From Altererythrobacter sp. C41 (GTDB lineage: Bacteria; Pseudomonadota; Alphaproteobacteria; Sphingomonadales; Sphingomonadaceae): DNA of 64,000 nt. Under the pieces are notes generated by a model. That model did not search any database. It saw nothing but the letters and a program-made list of their open reading frames with translations, and was not told the origin of the DNA. Below are positions 17,391-27,038 of the stretch, piece by piece (the first letter of the stretch is position 1; every line of letters starts with the position of its first letter). Position numbers and translations under genes: made by a program. The stretch is from NCBI RefSeq assembly GCF_016803135.1, contig NZ_JAEVFE010000007.1, forward strand, positions 1-64,000. Direction: 5' to 3'.

Positions 17391-18236
17391 ATGACCCGCA
17401 TCTGGCAAGACCACAAGGGTAGCGTCATCGCGCTCGGCATCGCGCTCCTGGCGCTGCTTTCGAGCATCGTCATCGTGCCCGAGACGCATCAGGCGGTGAT
17501 CATCCAGGGCGGGCGGCCCGACCGGGTCGCCAACCAGTTCCAGCCGGACGCGCCTTATGGCGAGACCGGCGCGGGCATCGTGCTCCGCATCCCCGGCTAC
17601 GAGCGGGTGCAGATGATCGATAAGCGGATCCTCGATCTCGACATGGAGCGGCAGCAGGTCCTCTCCAGTGACCAGCAGCGCCTCCAGGTCGACGCCTATG
17701 CCCGTTTCCGCATCATCGATCCGGTGCTGACGGTCGAGAACGCCGGTTCGGAGGAAATCCTGCGCACGCAGCTCTCGCCGATCCTCACCTCGGTGCTGCG
17801 GCAGGAACTCGGACGCCGCTCGTTCGCTTCGCTGCTGACGGCGGAACGCGGGACGGCCATGGCGAACATTCGCGACGCGCTCGACCGCGAGGCGCGCAGC
17901 TACGGCGCGCAGATCATCGACGTGCGGATCAAGCGCGCCGACCTGCCCGACGGGGCCCCGCTCGCAGCCGCCTTCACACGCATGCGGACCGACCGCGAGG
18001 AAGAGGCGGCGACGATTCGCGCGCAGGGCCAGAAGAATGCGCAGATCATCCGCGCGGAGGCCGAGGCGGACGCGGCGTCGACCTATGCTGCCGCTTACGG
18101 CAAGGATCCGGAGTTCTACGACTTCTACCGCGCGATGGAGAGCTATCGCCGCACCTTCGAGCAGGGCGAAGGCGAGAGCACGATGATCCTGTCGCCGGAC
18201 AACGAGTACCTGCGTCAGTTCCAGGGAGAGCGCTGA
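17391..18236 (+). CDS. hflC: Protease modulator HflC
   Basis: Partner of HflK in the membrane complex that restrains FtsH. The 281-residue protein has an N-terminal membrane segment (residues about 10-30, 'VIALGIALLALLSSIVIVP'), then the SPFH domain ('ETHQAVIIQGGRPDRVANQF', 'RIPGYERVQMIDKRILDLD') and a C-terminal coiled-coil ('TRMRTDREEEAATIRAQGQ'). It starts directly after hflK, and degP follows 120 bases later on the same strand, so the three periplasmic quality-control genes may be co-transcribed. Confidence 0.94.
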   Translation: MTRIWQDHKGSVIALGIALLALLSSIVIVPETHQAVIIQGGRPDRVANQFQPDAPYGETGAGIVLRIPGYERVQMIDKRILDLDMERQQVLSSDQQRLQVDAYARFRIIDPVLTVENAGSEEILRTQLSPILTSVLRQELGRRSFASLLTAERGTAMANIRDALDREARSYGAQIIDVRIKRADLPDGAPLAAAFTRMRTDREEEAATIRAQGQKNAQIIRAEAEADAASTYAAAYGKDPEFYDFYRAMESYRRTFEQGEGESTMILSPDNEYLRQFQGER

Positions 18237-18359
18237 GGGCGCGGATATTCAAGCCGGGTTCAGGGCTTCGCGCCATCTATCCGGCTCGGGACTGAGCGGC
18301 CCTCTCTCGAGGGCATCGAGACTGACGATTACGAGAGGAAGCATAAGGAAGTGAAGCCC

Positions 18360-19877
18360 GTGAAATACGCCTATGGCCTGACTTCGGCACTCCTTGTCGG
18401 CGGCGCCGCGATCTCGCTCGCGACCGGATACCCCGCCGGGGCGCAAGTCGCCCAGAACGACGACACCCGCATCGCGAGCGCCGTGCCCCGTGCCGGAGCG
18501 CCCGAAAGCTTTGCCGACCTGACGGCCCAGCTCCAGCCTGCGGTGGTCAATATCTCCACCCGCCAGCGGGTCGAGGTGCAGAACGTCAACCCCTTCGCCG
18601 GCACGCCGTTCGAGAACTTCTTCGGCCGCCGCGGCGGGTCCGAGCCGCAATACCGCGAGGGCCAGTCGCTCGGCTCCGGCTTCATCATCTCGGCCGACGG
18701 CTACGTGGTCACCAACAACCACGTCATCAGCCCGCCGGGCGGCAACGGCACGGTCGAGGAGATCACCGTGAAGATGCCCGACGGCACCGAATATCCGGCC
18801 GAGCTGATCGGTTCGGACGCAGCCTCGGATCTCGCGGTGCTCAAGATCGTCCGCGACGAGCCCTTCCCGTTCGTCGAATTCGGAGACTCGCGGCAGGCGC
18901 GCGCGGGCGACTGGGTGATCGCGATCGGTAACCCGTTCGGGCTCGGCGGCACCGTCACCTCCGGCATCATTTCCTCGGTTCTGCGCACCGCCGGAAGCGG
19001 AGCCTACGACCGCTACATCCAGACCGACGCGAGCATCAACCGCGGCAACTCCGGCGGCCCGCTGTTCGACATGCGCGGCAACGTCATCGGCATCAACAAT
19101 GCGATCCTGTCGCCGACCGGCGGCAGCGTCGGCATCGGCTTCGCCATTCCGGCCGAAATCGCGGCCCCGATCGTCGAGCAGCTCCGCCGCGGCGAGGAGA
19201 TCGAGCGCGGCTATCTCGGCGTCCGCATTCAGCCGGTAACCGAGGACATGGCCGACTCGCTCGGGCTCCAGCGCAACGTCGGCGAGTTCGTCCAGTCGGT
19301 CGAACCCGGCGCCGCCGCCGATGAAGCCGGCATCCAGGCCGGCGACGTGGTCGTGGAAGTGAACGGGGAAAGCGTAACGCCCGACCAGACCCTTTCCTTC
19401 CTGGTCGCCAACATCGAACCCGGCACGAGCATTCCGGTCGAGCTCTATCGCGACGGTCGGCGGCGGAGCGTGAATGTGACGGTCGGCAAGCGTCCCAGCG
19501 AGGCGGAGCTCGCCCAGCAGCAGATGTTCGATCCGAACGCCGAACCGGAGGTTCCGGAAGGAACCGAAGGCGGCGCTATCGGAGAGAGCCTGGGCCTCCA
19601 GGTGATCGAGCTGACGCCGCAGATCCGGCGTCAGCTCGGCGTATCGACCGATACGACGGGCGTGGTCATCGCCGCGGTCGATCCGAACTCCGACGCGGCC
19701 CGCAAGGGCCTGCAGCGCGGCGACATCGTGCTGAGCGCGAACTACAACGAGACCGCGTCGATCTCGGGGCTCGAGCAGGTCGTGGGCCAGGCCAAGGAGA
19801 GCGGCCGCGAAGCCGTCCTCCTGCGGATCCAACGCCGCGGCCAGCCGGCGATCTACGTGCCCGTCCGGCTCCGCTAG
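18360..19877 (+). CDS. degP: Do-family periplasmic serine endoprotease (DegP/DegQ)
   Basis: A 505-residue periplasmic protease and chaperone. The signal peptide (residues 1-28, ending ATGYPAGAQ) is followed by the trypsin-like domain with catalytic His121 (TNNHV), Asp157 (ASDLAVL) and Ser231 (RGNSGGP), then two PDZ domains (about 260-350 and 400-500). The GTG at 18360 is chosen over one at 18351: AAGGAA at 18345-18350 touches the first GTG but is well spaced from the second. A strong terminator follows at 19906. Confidence 0.93.
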   Translation: MKYAYGLTSALLVGGAAISLATGYPAGAQVAQNDDTRIASAVPRAGAPESFADLTAQLQPAVVNISTRQRVEVQNVNPFAGTPFENFFGRRGGSEPQYREGQSLGSGFIISADGYVVTNNHVISPPGGNGTVEEITVKMPDGTEYPAELIGSDAASDLAVLKIVRDEPFPFVEFGDSRQARAGDWVIAIGNPFGLGGTVTSGIISSVLRTAGSGAYDRYIQTDASINRGNSGGPLFDMRGNVIGINNAILSPTGGSVGIGFAIPAEIAAPIVEQLRRGEEIERGYLGVRIQPVTEDMADSLGLQRNVGEFVQSVEPGAAADEAGIQAGDVVVEVNGESVTPDQTLSFLVANIEPGTSIPVELYRDGRRRSVNVTVGKRPSEAELAQQQMFDPNAEPEVPEGTEGGAIGESLGLQVIELTPQIRRQLGVSTDTTGVVIAAVDPNSDAARKGLQRGDIVLSANYNETASISGLEQVVGQAKESGREAVLLRIQRRGQPAIYVPVRLR

Positions 19878-19905
19878 GCACCGCAACAGGTTCGCACAAC
19901 CAAGG

Positions 19906-19934
19906 AGGCCCTCCCCCACCGGGAGGGCCTTTTT
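19906..19934 (+). terminator. Rho-independent terminator after degP
   Basis: A perfect ten-base-pair stem, AGGCCCTCCC at 19906-19915 and GGGAGGGCCT at 19921-19930 with a five-base CCACC loop, is followed by a run of five T. It sits 28 bases after the degP stop and should end the hflK-hflC-degP transcript. Confidence 0.92.
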
Positions 19935-19989
19935 CGTTTGAACGCGGCGGGACTTTCGTTTTCCCCCTAGCCCTCCTAACTGGCCTACC

Positions 19990-20397
19990 ATGCGCACGCT
20001 CGACGATATCCGCGAAGAATACGAGTTTCTGGAAGGCGACGAACGCTATCGCCTGCTGATCGAGCTCGGCCGTGAGCTGGAGCCGATGCCCGATGCGCTC
20101 AAGACCGACGCCACGCTGGTGCGCGGGTGCTCCGCCGCCGTGTGGGTCTATCCGACCGGCGACACGCAGCGCCTGCACTTCCTCGCCGACAGCAATGCCG
20201 CGATCACCAAGGGCATCGTCGCGCTGGTGATCGCCGCCGTACAGGACAAGCCGGCGGCCGAGGTCGCCGCGATGGACGTGACCGCGGCGCTCGCGCCGTT
20301 CGACCTCAGGAACCAGCTCAGCTCCAACCGCACGCAGGGCGTGCCCAACATGATCGCGCTGGTGAAGGACCACGCAGCGCGGATCGCGGCCGGCTGA
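19990..20397 (+). CDS. sufE: SufE-family cysteine desulfuration protein
   Basis: SufE accepts sulfur from the SufS desulfurase for Fe-S cluster assembly. The 135-residue protein has the family start 'DDIREEYEFLEGDERYRLLIELGREL' and the sulfur-accepting Cys in 'LVRGCSAAVWV', plus the C-terminal 'LSSNRTQGVPNMIALVK'. No suf operon is adjacent. The next gene begins one base after its stop, indicating co-transcription with a DUF454 membrane protein. Confidence 0.93.
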   Translation: MRTLDDIREEYEFLEGDERYRLLIELGRELEPMPDALKTDATLVRGCSAAVWVYPTGDTQRLHFLADSNAAITKGIVALVIAAVQDKPAAEVAAMDVTAALAPFDLRNQLSSNRTQGVPNMIALVKDHAARIAAG

Positions 20398-20398
20398 C

Positions 20399-20746
20399 AT
20401 GCGCCGCCTCTATCTGGCAGGCGGCATCCTCGCGGTCGGACTGGGGGCGGTCGGCGCCTTCCTGCCGATCATGCCGACGGTGCCGTTCCTGCTGCTGGCG
20501 GTCTATTGCTTCGCGCGCAGCAATCCCGAGTGGGAACAGCGCATCCTCGACCACCCGCACTGGGGGCCGCAGGTGCGCGACTGGCGCGAACGGCGCGCGA
20601 TCTCGCGCCGGGCCAAGACCCTCGCGATCGGCGCGATGACCGTGGGCGCGGTGTTCACCTGGTACACCCTCGGCCATCCCTGGTACTGGATCTCGATCGC
20701 GATCCTCGTCGTAGCGGGGAGCTGGATCGCCACCCGCAACGAATAA
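20399..20746 (+). CDS. DUF454 (YbaN-family) inner-membrane protein
   Basis: A 115-residue protein with the DUF454 pattern: an N-terminal hydrophobic pair 'LYLAGGILAVGLGAVGAFLP' and 'MPTVPFLLLAVYCFARSNPEWEQRILDHP', then a cytoplasmic link with 'RRAKTLAIGAM', and a C-terminal membrane segment ending 'IAILVVAGSWIATRNE'. The function of the family is unknown. Its ATG lies one base after the sufE stop. Confidence 0.88.
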   Translation: MRRLYLAGGILAVGLGAVGAFLPIMPTVPFLLLAVYCFARSNPEWEQRILDHPHWGPQVRDWRERRAISRRAKTLAIGAMTVGAVFTWYTLGHPWYWISIAILVVAGSWIATRNE

Positions 20747-20834
20747 GCGACGGCGCGGCGAATCCGCGCGGATTAAACCGCCGTCGCCATCCGTTGTCCG
20801 ATCGGAACCTGTTCTGCCGATCGGAGACGATGAC

Positions 20835-21656
20835 TTGCCTTACTTTCGCGCCTGCCTGCTGTCCCTGCCCCTGTTCGTCCTCGCCGTGCCGCTCGCCTCG
20901 CAGCAGCGCGAGGAGGTGAAACCCGAGGCCGCCACCGAGGGCGACGACACCGCGGTGGAATTCTTCACCGGTGCGGAGTTTCAGGAGATCGAGCTGAGCG
21001 ACGGGCGCAAGGTCGAGAAGTTCTCGATTCCCGTCGCCGCGCAAGTGACGGCCGGGCGCCTGCGCGTCACCGCGCAGCTCCCCTACATGCGCGTGAAGGC
21101 GCCCGGAGACGTGGTGGTGCCGAGCGGCCCGCTCGGCCTTCCCATTCTGGTCGACCCGGCCGGGCCTGCCGAAGTCAGCACTCGCGAGGGGATCGGCGAT
21201 CTGCGGGTCGATGCCGCCTACCAGCTTCCGATTTCCGGGCTGAACGCCTCGATCAGCAGCGGCGTCAAGCTTCCGACCGCGTCGACCGAGAAGGGCCTCG
21301 GCACCGGCGAGACCGATTACCGCGTCGGCGCCGATCTTTCCAAGACGGTCGGGACGGTGACACCGTTCGCAGGGGTGAGCTACACCAAAGTCGGCGATCC
21401 GGCGGAGTACGATCTGGAGGACACGCTGGCCGGCCACGCAGGCGCCGCGGTGCGCCTCGGCAGGTCGGCCTCGGCCCACGTCGGCTACAGCTACGAGGAG
21501 AACGCCAGCGGCCTGGTGGACGATCAGCAGCGGGTCTTCGGCGGGGTCAACACCGCGCTGGGGAGCGGGCTGTCGCTGGGTGTGTACGGTTCCGCAGGGG
21601 TGAATGGCCCGGCGGATATCGGCGCGGGCATCAGCCTCGGCGTGCGGCTGGACTGA
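20835..21656 (+). CDS. Predicted outer-membrane beta-barrel protein (MetA-pathway/transporter-like)
   Basis: The 273-residue protein starts at a TTG (20835) seven bases after CGGAGA. An ATG five bases earlier is out of frame. It has a signal peptide (about residues 1-22), an acidic linker, then a run of alternating beta-strand-like segments, for example 'GIGDLRVDAAYQLP', 'ISSGVKLPTASTEKGLGTGETDYRVGADLSK', and 'GHAGAAVRLGRSASAHVGYSYEENASG'. This pattern fits the outer-membrane 'phenol degradation meta' / transporter-like barrels. No specific substrate can be named. It ends three bases from the convergent crtZ. Confidence 0.7.
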   Translation: MPYFRACLLSLPLFVLAVPLASQQREEVKPEAATEGDDTAVEFFTGAEFQEIELSDGRKVEKFSIPVAAQVTAGRLRVTAQLPYMRVKAPGDVVVPSGPLGLPILVDPAGPAEVSTREGIGDLRVDAAYQLPISGLNASISSGVKLPTASTEKGLGTGETDYRVGADLSKTVGTVTPFAGVSYTKVGDPAEYDLEDTLAGHAGAAVRLGRSASAHVGYSYEENASGLVDDQQRVFGGVNTALGSGLSLGVYGSAGVNGPADIGAGISLGVRLD

Positions 21657-21659
21657 GGC

Positions 21660-22178
21660 TCAGCCCTCGGCGCTGTAGCGCAGCGTCGCCAGCCCCGCCT
21701 CGCGCTGGCGTTTCAGTTCGGCCTTCAGCTTTGCCGGATCGCGGGCGAAGACGAAGCCGAAGCTCACCCCGCCCTCCTTGCCCAGGGTCGCGTGGTGGAG
21801 CTTGTGGGCCTGGACCAGTCGGCGGGCGTAGCCGCGCTTGGGCACCCAGCGGAAATAACGCTGGTGGACCAGTCCGTCGTGCACCAGCGTGTAGATCACG
21901 CCGTAGATCAGCACGCCCAGCCCGATCCACGTCCCCGGCCACCACGCGCCCTCGCCCATCACCAGCGGGCTGCCGAGCGCGAACATGGCGATGCTCAGCG
22001 CCGCGCCGACGAGGGCGAAGCGGTCGTTCTTCTCCAGCACCTTGCCGTGCGGTTCGTGATGGTCGCGGTGCCAGGCCCAGGCGAAGCCGTGCATGACGTA
22101 CTTGTGGCTGGCCCAGGCGATCCCCTCCATCGCGACCGCGGTGGCGATGACGATAAGAGCTGGGACGATCACGCTCAT
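21660..22178 (-). CDS. crtZ: Beta-carotene 3-hydroxylase
   Basis: A 172-residue membrane diiron hydroxylase that adds 3-hydroxyl groups to beta-ionone rings, giving zeaxanthin. Histidine clusters are visible: 'ASHKYVMHG' (HxxxxH), 'WHRDHH', 'YTLVHDGLVHQRY' and 'AHKLHHATLGKEGGVSFGF', with membrane helices between. No other carotenoid genes are next to it, unlike in crt clusters. It is 18 bases downstream of the thioesterase gene on the same strand. The family assignment is strong; the product spectrum is inferred. Confidence 0.92.
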   Translation of the reverse strand: MSVIVPALIVIATAVAMEGIAWASHKYVMHGFAWAWHRDHHEPHGKVLEKNDRFALVGAALSIAMFALGSPLVMGEGAWWPGTWIGLGVLIYGVIYTLVHDGLVHQRYFRWVPKRGYARRLVQAHKLHHATLGKEGGVSFGFVFARDPAKLKAELKRQREAGLATLRYSAEG

Positions 22179-22196
22179 GACGAGCGCGACTATACG

Positions 22197-22598
22197 CTAG
22201 TCGTCCTTGGGAAAGAAGAAGCGCGAGATGTCCTCGCCGATCCGCGCGGGGCGCAGGGTTTCTGCGTCGATGCAGCACCAGCTCGATTTCACTTCGGCCA
22301 GCACTTCCTCCCCGCGGTGGATCACGGTGGAGTAGAACGCCCGCGCGCCCTTGATGCTTTCCAGCACGGTGCGCGCGATCACGTCGTCCTCGAGGAAGGC
22401 CGGCTTGCGATAGGTGATCTCGTGCTTGAGCGCGACCCAGGCCTTGCTCGCCACCTCGTCCGACGGGGCCAGCTTGCGCCAGTGCGCGAGCACCGCGTCC
22501 TGAACCCAGCCGAGGTAGCGCGCGTTGTTCACGTGCCCCATGAAATCGATATCGGCCGGCTGGACCTTGATCGGAAATGCGAATGACCTTGCTGACAT
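22197..22598 (-). CDS. Acyl-CoA thioesterase of the FadM/YbgC hotdog family
   Basis: A 133-residue single hotdog-fold protein. The N-terminal 'VQPADIDFMGHVNNARYLGWVQDA' carries the aspartate-glycine-His pattern of YbgC/FadM 4-hydroxybenzoyl-CoA thioesterase-like enzymes, followed by 'ITYRKPAFLEDDVIARTVLE'. Such enzymes hydrolyse acyl-CoA; the chain length preferred here is unknown. It lies just upstream of crtZ on the minus strand. The ATG at 22598 lacks an obvious Shine-Dalgarno sequence. Confidence 0.87.
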   Translation of the reverse strand: MSARSFAFPIKVQPADIDFMGHVNNARYLGWVQDAVLAHWRKLAPSDEVASKAWVALKHEITYRKPAFLEDDVIARTVLESIKGARAFYSTVIHRGEEVLAEVKSSWCCIDAETLRPARIGEDISRFFFPKDD

Positions 22599-22736
22599 AG
22601 GTGTAAGCTATCAGATTTCCGTTGCAATTGCATTGCAAATCTCAGGGCAAATCTCGACCCCTGCCACGCCGATCCTTGAGCGCGCTCAAGTTTTCCCATC
22701 TTGTCGGGCGCAGGCCGCAGGCATAGCCCGGCAGAC

Positions 22737-24170
22737 ATGCCCGACACCCCCCGCACGCTCTACGAGAAGATCTGGGACGCGCATGTCGTCGAGACCCGCG
22801 ACGACGGCACCAGCCTGATCTTCATCGACCGCCACCTGGTCCACGAAGTCACCAGCCCGCAGGCCTTCGACGCGCTGCGGGCGAGCGGCCGCACCGTCCG
22901 CCGCCCGGACCTGACGCTGGCGGTGCCCGACCACAACCTGCCGACCACTGCGCGCCTCGACGCGGCCGGCAAGGCGATCCCGATCGCCGACCCGCAGAGC
23001 GCCGCCCAGCTCGCCGCGCTCGAGCGCAACGCGCCCGACTTCGGCATCCGCTACATCGGGGCGAGTGCGCCCGAGCAGGGCATCGTCCACGTCGTCGGGC
23101 CGGAGCAGGGCTTCTCGTTGCCGGGCGCGACGATCGTCTGCGGCGACAGCCACACCGCCGCGCACGGCGGGATCGGCGCACTCGCCTTCGGTATCGGCAC
23201 CAGCGAAGTCGAGCACGTGCTCGCCACCCAGACCCTGCTGCTCAAGCGCTCGAAAACGATGGAGGTCCGCGTCGAGGGCGATCTCGGCCCCGGGATCACG
23301 CCCAAGGACCTGATCCTCCACGTGATCGGGGTGATCGGCACCGCCGGCGGCACCGGCCATGTGATCGAATACCGCGGTCGCGTGTTCGAGGAGATGAGCA
23401 TCGAAGGCCGCCTCACCGTCTGCAACATGAGCATCGAGGCCGGCGCGCGCGCTGGCCTGATCGCGCCCGACGACGTCACGTTCGAATACCTGAAAGGCCG
23501 CCCCTATGCCCCCAAGGGCGAGGAATGGGGCCGCGCAGTCGCCTGGTGGCGCACGCTGCGGACCGACGAGGGCGCCGTGTTCGACAAGTCGGTGACGATC
23601 GACGCCGCCGCCGTCCAGCCCACCGTCACCTGGGGTACCAGCCCCGAGGACGTAGCCCCGATCGGCGGCACCATCCCCGCCCCCGAAAGCTTCGCCGACC
23701 CCTCCAAGCAGGAGGCCGCGCGCAAGAGCCTCGCCTACATGGGCCTCGAGCCCGGCCAGCGCCTCGCCGACGTGGCGATCGAGAACGTCTTCATCGGAAG
23801 CTGCACCAACAGCCGGATCGAGGACTTGCGCGCCGCCGCCGAGGTCCTGCGCGGGCGGCACAAGGCCGAGGGCGTACGGTGGGCCATCGTCGTGCCCGGA
23901 TCGGGGCTGGTGAAGCACCAGGCAGAGGCCGAGGGGCTGGACAAGGTCTTCACCGATGCCGGGTTCGAATGGCGCGAACCGGGCTGCTCGGCCTGCCTTG
24001 CGATGAACCCCGACAAGGTGCCCGCCGGCGAGCGCTGCGCCAGCACCAGCAACCGCAACTTCGTCGGCCGCCAGGGCCCCGGCGCCCGTACCCACCTGAT
24101 GAGCCCCGCCATGGCCGCCGCCGCCGCGGTGACCGGCCGCCTGACGGACGTTCGCGAACTGGTGCGCTGA
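22737..24170 (+). CDS. leuC: 3-isopropylmalate dehydratase large subunit (canonical LeuC)
   Basis: A 477-residue enzyme of leucine synthesis that isomerises 2- to 3-isopropylmalate together with LeuD. It starts at the ATG at 22737 ([18 protein letters not shown]) rather than an in-frame ATG at 22701. Fe-S ligand regions are '[20 protein letters not shown]', 'IGSCTNSR' and '[13 protein letters not shown]'; it also has the standard '[14 protein letters not shown]' and 'PDHNLPT' LeuC motifs. No leuD follows, and the next gene is a convergent PBP. The better match to textbook LeuC makes this the likely biosynthetic copy, unlike the pair at 2.7-4.7 kb. Confidence 0.94.
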   Translation: MPDTPRTLYEKIWDAHVVETRDDGTSLIFIDRHLVHEVTSPQAFDALRASGRTVRRPDLTLAVPDHNLPTTARLDAAGKAIPIADPQSAAQLAALERNAPDFGIRYIGASAPEQGIVHVVGPEQGFSLPGATIVCGDSHTAAHGGIGALAFGIGTSEVEHVLATQTLLLKRSKTMEVRVEGDLGPGITPKDLILHVIGVIGTAGGTGHVIEYRGRVFEEMSIEGRLTVCNMSIEAGARAGLIAPDDVTFEYLKGRPYAPKGEEWGRAVAWWRTLRTDEGAVFDKSVTIDAAAVQPTVTWGTSPEDVAPIGGTIPAPESFADPSKQEAARKSLAYMGLEPGQRLADVAIENVFIGSCTNSRIEDLRAAAEVLRGRHKAEGVRWAIVVPGSGLVKHQAEAEGLDKVFTDAGFEWREPGCSACLAMNPDKVPAGERCASTSNRNFVGRQGPGARTHLMSPAMAAAAAVTGRLTDVRELVR

Positions 24171-24324
24171 GGAGGCGCCGCCCGGCCTGCTCGTCCGAAG
24201 CAGGCAAGCGGCACGGTCTCCGTCACCCGGCGAAGCCGGGATGGCAGAGCGTGGTGGAATATCTTCGCGCTTCAGCGCTTTTGCGTGCCGGCGATGAAAC
24301 CTCGCGGCCCCAGCGCGGTAGTGC

Positions 24325-26496
24325 CTATTCGACCCCGCCGACCCCCGGCTGGGGCGTGGGCGCCGGTGCGCGGGGCTGGAGGCGGATCGGCGGCGGTGAC
24401 GGTCTACCCTGCGGCTCGGCGCGTCCGGTCGCGCGATCGAGGAAGTCGTCGCTTGCCGCCTGTCCGGGATCGCCATTGCTCGTCGGAGGCGGCGGCTGAC
24501 GCGGACGATCGCCGGGCGGCAGTTCGCCTTCGATCGGGAACGGCAGCTCGCCCGGTTCCTCCGGCACGCCGGGTTCGATCAAGTTCCCCTGCTCATCGAT
24601 GTAGTAGTAGTCGTCCGGCTCGCCGTAATAATACTCGTCGTCCGGCTCGAGCTGCCATTCGGGCAATTGCACTTCGGTATCGAACTGCTCGACCGGGCGA
24701 TCCTTCACTGCATAGCGCATGTAGGCGGCGAAGGCCTGCGCCGGTGCGCGCCCGCCCTGCAATCCCGGCACCGGATCGGCATCGTCGCGGCCCATCCACA
24801 CCCCGGTGGTGATCCCGCTGGAGAAACCGAGAAACCAGCCGTCCTTGTTGGAATTGGTCGTCCCTGTCTTGCCCGCGACCGGCCGGCCGATCTGCGCCGC
24901 GCGCCCCGTTCCCGTATTGACGGTGGTCTGGAGCAGATCGGTGATGCCGGCCGCCACGTAGTCCGGGACAAGCCGGGTCGAACGCGGCGCGTCGTGCTGG
25001 TAAAGCACCTCGCCGTCGGCCGTAGTGACCTTGACGATGCCGTAGGGTTCGACCGAGCTGCCTTCGGCCGAAATGGCGGCGAAGGCGCGCGTCATGTCGA
25101 TCAGCCGCACTTCCGAGCTGCCGAGCACCATCGCCGGATAAGTCGAGATCGGGGTGGTGATGCCGAAACGCTTGGCCATCGAGGCGACAGTGCCGAAGCC
25201 GACCTCGTTGCCGAGCTGCGCCGCGACGGTGTTCTTCGAATAGGCGAAGGCGGCGCGCATATCGATCTCGCCGGCATAGGTCCCGCCCGAATTGCGCGGG
25301 CTCCAGCCGTCGATGGTGACCGGCGCATCGACCACGCGGTCGTCGGGCGTGTAGCCGGCCTCGAGCGCAGCGAGATAGACGAACAGCTTCCATGCGGAGC
25401 CCGGCTGTCGCAGCGCGTTCGTCGCCCGGTTGTAATTGGTCGTGACGTAGTCGGTCCCGCCGACCATCGCCAGGATCGCCCCGTCGCGGTCGAGGCTGAC
25501 CAGCGCGCCCTGCGCGCCGCCAGGGGTATTCGACTTGACCGCCGCGGTCGCCGCCCGCTGCATGCCCACGTCGATCGTGGTCCAGACCTCGATCGGCTCG
25601 AAAGTCTCGGGCAACAACAGGTCGAGCTGCGGCAGCGCCCAGTCGGTGAAGTAGCGCACCGAGTTCTGGCCGCTTTCCTCCTTGAGATTGACGGTCGCGG
25701 GATCGACGCTTGCCTCGCTCGCCGAGATACGTCCCTGCTCGCGCATCAGCCGCAGGACGACGTTCGCGCGGCCGACCGCGGCTTCGACGTCGGCGGTCGG
25801 CGAGTAGCGGCTCGGCGCTTTCACCAGCCCGGCGATGATCGCCGCTTCGGCGGTCGAAAGCTCGGTCGCGGGATGGCTGAAGAACTTCCGGCTCGCGCTG
25901 TCGATGCCGTAAGCGCCGCCGCCGAAATAGACCTTGTTCAGATAGAGCTCGAGGATCTGTTCCTTCGAGAACTTGCTTTCCAGCGCGATCGCGAGGACCG
26001 CCTCGCGCAGCTTGCGGTCGAGCGAGCGGTTGGAATTGAGGAAGATATTCCGCGCGAGCTGCTGCGTGATCGTCGAGGTTGCGGAGATGCGCCCGTCACC
26101 CGTCATCGCCACCCAGAGTGCGCGAACGAGGCCGTAGGGATCGATCCCGAAGTGCGAATAGTAGCGCCGGTCTTCGACCGAGATCATCGCGTCCTTCATC
26201 ACCTGCGGGATTTCGGAGCTGTCGAGCCATTCGCCGTAGCTCGGCCCGAGTTCGACGATCTCGGTCCCGTCGCGCGCGCGCACGATGATGGTCTGGGCGT
26301 TGTCGGTCGCCTTGAGTTCCCCGTAGCTGGGCAGCGAGCGCGCAGCGAAAGCGACGGCCAGGCCGAGGAACAGGGCGCCGAGCAACGCCAGGGCGCCGCC
26401 CCAGATGAGCAGGCGCCGCGCCCACAGCCGCCAGCCGCTCGCCGTGCGCCTGCCGGTCGACTTCGGTGCCTTCCGCCGGCTCCCCCGCTTCGCCAT
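24325..26496 (-). CDS. mrcA: Class A penicillin-binding protein 1A (transglycosylase/transpeptidase)
   Basis: A bifunctional peptidoglycan synthase of 723 residues. A basic cytoplasmic tail leads to one membrane segment (about 28-52). The GT51 glycosyltransferase domain has catalytic Glu108 in 'SVEDRRYYSHFGIDP' and the 'TITQQLARN' and 'LELYLNKVYFG' motifs. The transpeptidase domain has Ser367-X-X-Lys370 (QPGSAWK), Ser420-Lys-Asn and Lys543-Thr-Gly-Thr. The C-terminus (about 610-723) is an acidic then proline-rich extension with tyrosine runs such as 'DDEYYYGEPDDYYYI', probably disordered. It is 100 bases downstream of msrB on the same strand. mrcA versus pbpC-like naming is by motif only. Confidence 0.91.
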   Translation of the reverse strand: MAKRGSRRKAPKSTGRRTASGWRLWARRLLIWGGALALLGALFLGLAVAFAARSLPSYGELKATDNAQTIIVRARDGTEIVELGPSYGEWLDSSEIPQVMKDAMISVEDRRYYSHFGIDPYGLVRALWVAMTGDGRISATSTITQQLARNIFLNSNRSLDRKLREAVLAIALESKFSKEQILELYLNKVYFGGGAYGIDSASRKFFSHPATELSTAEAAIIAGLVKAPSRYSPTADVEAAVGRANVVLRLMREQGRISASEASVDPATVNLKEESGQNSVRYFTDWALPQLDLLLPETFEPIEVWTTIDVGMQRAATAAVKSNTPGGAQGALVSLDRDGAILAMVGGTDYVTTNYNRATNALRQPGSAWKLFVYLAALEAGYTPDDRVVDAPVTIDGWSPRNSGGTYAGEIDMRAAFAYSKNTVAAQLGNEVGFGTVASMAKRFGITTPISTYPAMVLGSSEVRLIDMTRAFAAISAEGSSVEPYGIVKVTTADGEVLYQHDAPRSTRLVPDYVAAGITDLLQTTVNTGTGRAAQIGRPVAGKTGTTNSNKDGWFLGFSSGITTGVWMGRDDADPVPGLQGGRAPAQAFAAYMRYAVKDRPVEQFDTEVQLPEWQLEPDDEYYYGEPDDYYYIDEQGNLIEPGVPEEPGELPFPIEGELPPGDRPRQPPPPTSNGDPGQAASDDFLDRATGRAEPQGRPSPPPIRLQPRAPAPTPQPGVGGVE

Positions 26497-26593
26497 CAGT
26501 ATTCGCTTACCTTCTTGCGGGCCGCAGCCCGATTACCCGTCGCGTGCCCGATGCATAGGGCAGTTGTAACCCGGCGTGAACGGGGCGGCGGGA

Positions 26594-26992
26594 TTATTCC
26601 TCGGGCATGAAATCCAGCGCCGCGCTGTTGACGCAGTAGCGCAGGCCGTCCGGCCCCGGACCGTCGGGGAAGACATGCCCCAGGTGCCCTTCGCACTTCG
26701 AGCAGACGACCTCCGTTCGCACCATGCCGTGCGAGGTATCGCGATGCTCCTCGACCGCATCGCCTTCGGCCGGCGCGGTGAAGCTCGGCCAGCCCGAACC
26801 GCTGTCGTACTTGTCGGCGCTTTCGAACAGCAACTGGCCGCAGGCGGCGCACCGGTATTCGCCGGACAGCTTGTTCTTCTCGTACTTGCCGGTGAAGGCG
26901 CGCTCCGTCCCGCCCTCGCGCAGCACGTGATACTGCTCGGGCGTCAGGCGTTCGCGCCATTCGGCATCGGAAAGCTGGATCTTGTCGGACAT
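26594..26992 (-). CDS. msrB: Peptide-methionine (R)-S-oxide reductase MsrB
   Basis: MsrB reduces the R-epimer of methionine sulfoxide. The 132-residue protein has two zinc CxxC pairs ('CAACGQLLF' and '[13 protein letters not shown]'), the conserved '[11 protein letters not shown]', and the catalytic cysteine in '[12 protein letters not shown]'. The ATG at 26992 is preferred over 27058 because a GAGGAGA site precedes it and the family sequence begins there. It follows the GST gene by 46 bases on the same strand. Confidence 0.95.
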   Translation of the reverse strand: MSDKIQLSDAEWRERLTPEQYHVLREGGTERAFTGKYEKNKLSGEYRCAACGQLLFESADKYDSGSGWPSFTAPAEGDAVEEHRDTSHGMVRTEVVCSKCEGHLGHVFPDGPGPDGLRYCVNSAALDFMPEE

Positions 26993-27038
26993 CGTGCGTT
27001 CTCCTCGGCAGGAGATATGGGAAACGCGGCGCGCGCCT

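Noticed and set aside
18249-19997. 582-codon minus-strand frame
   Set aside because: Antisense to degP, whose catalytic triad and PDZ domains are clear.
24667-26610. 647-codon plus-strand frame
   Set aside because: Antisense to the PBP1A gene; no domain visible.
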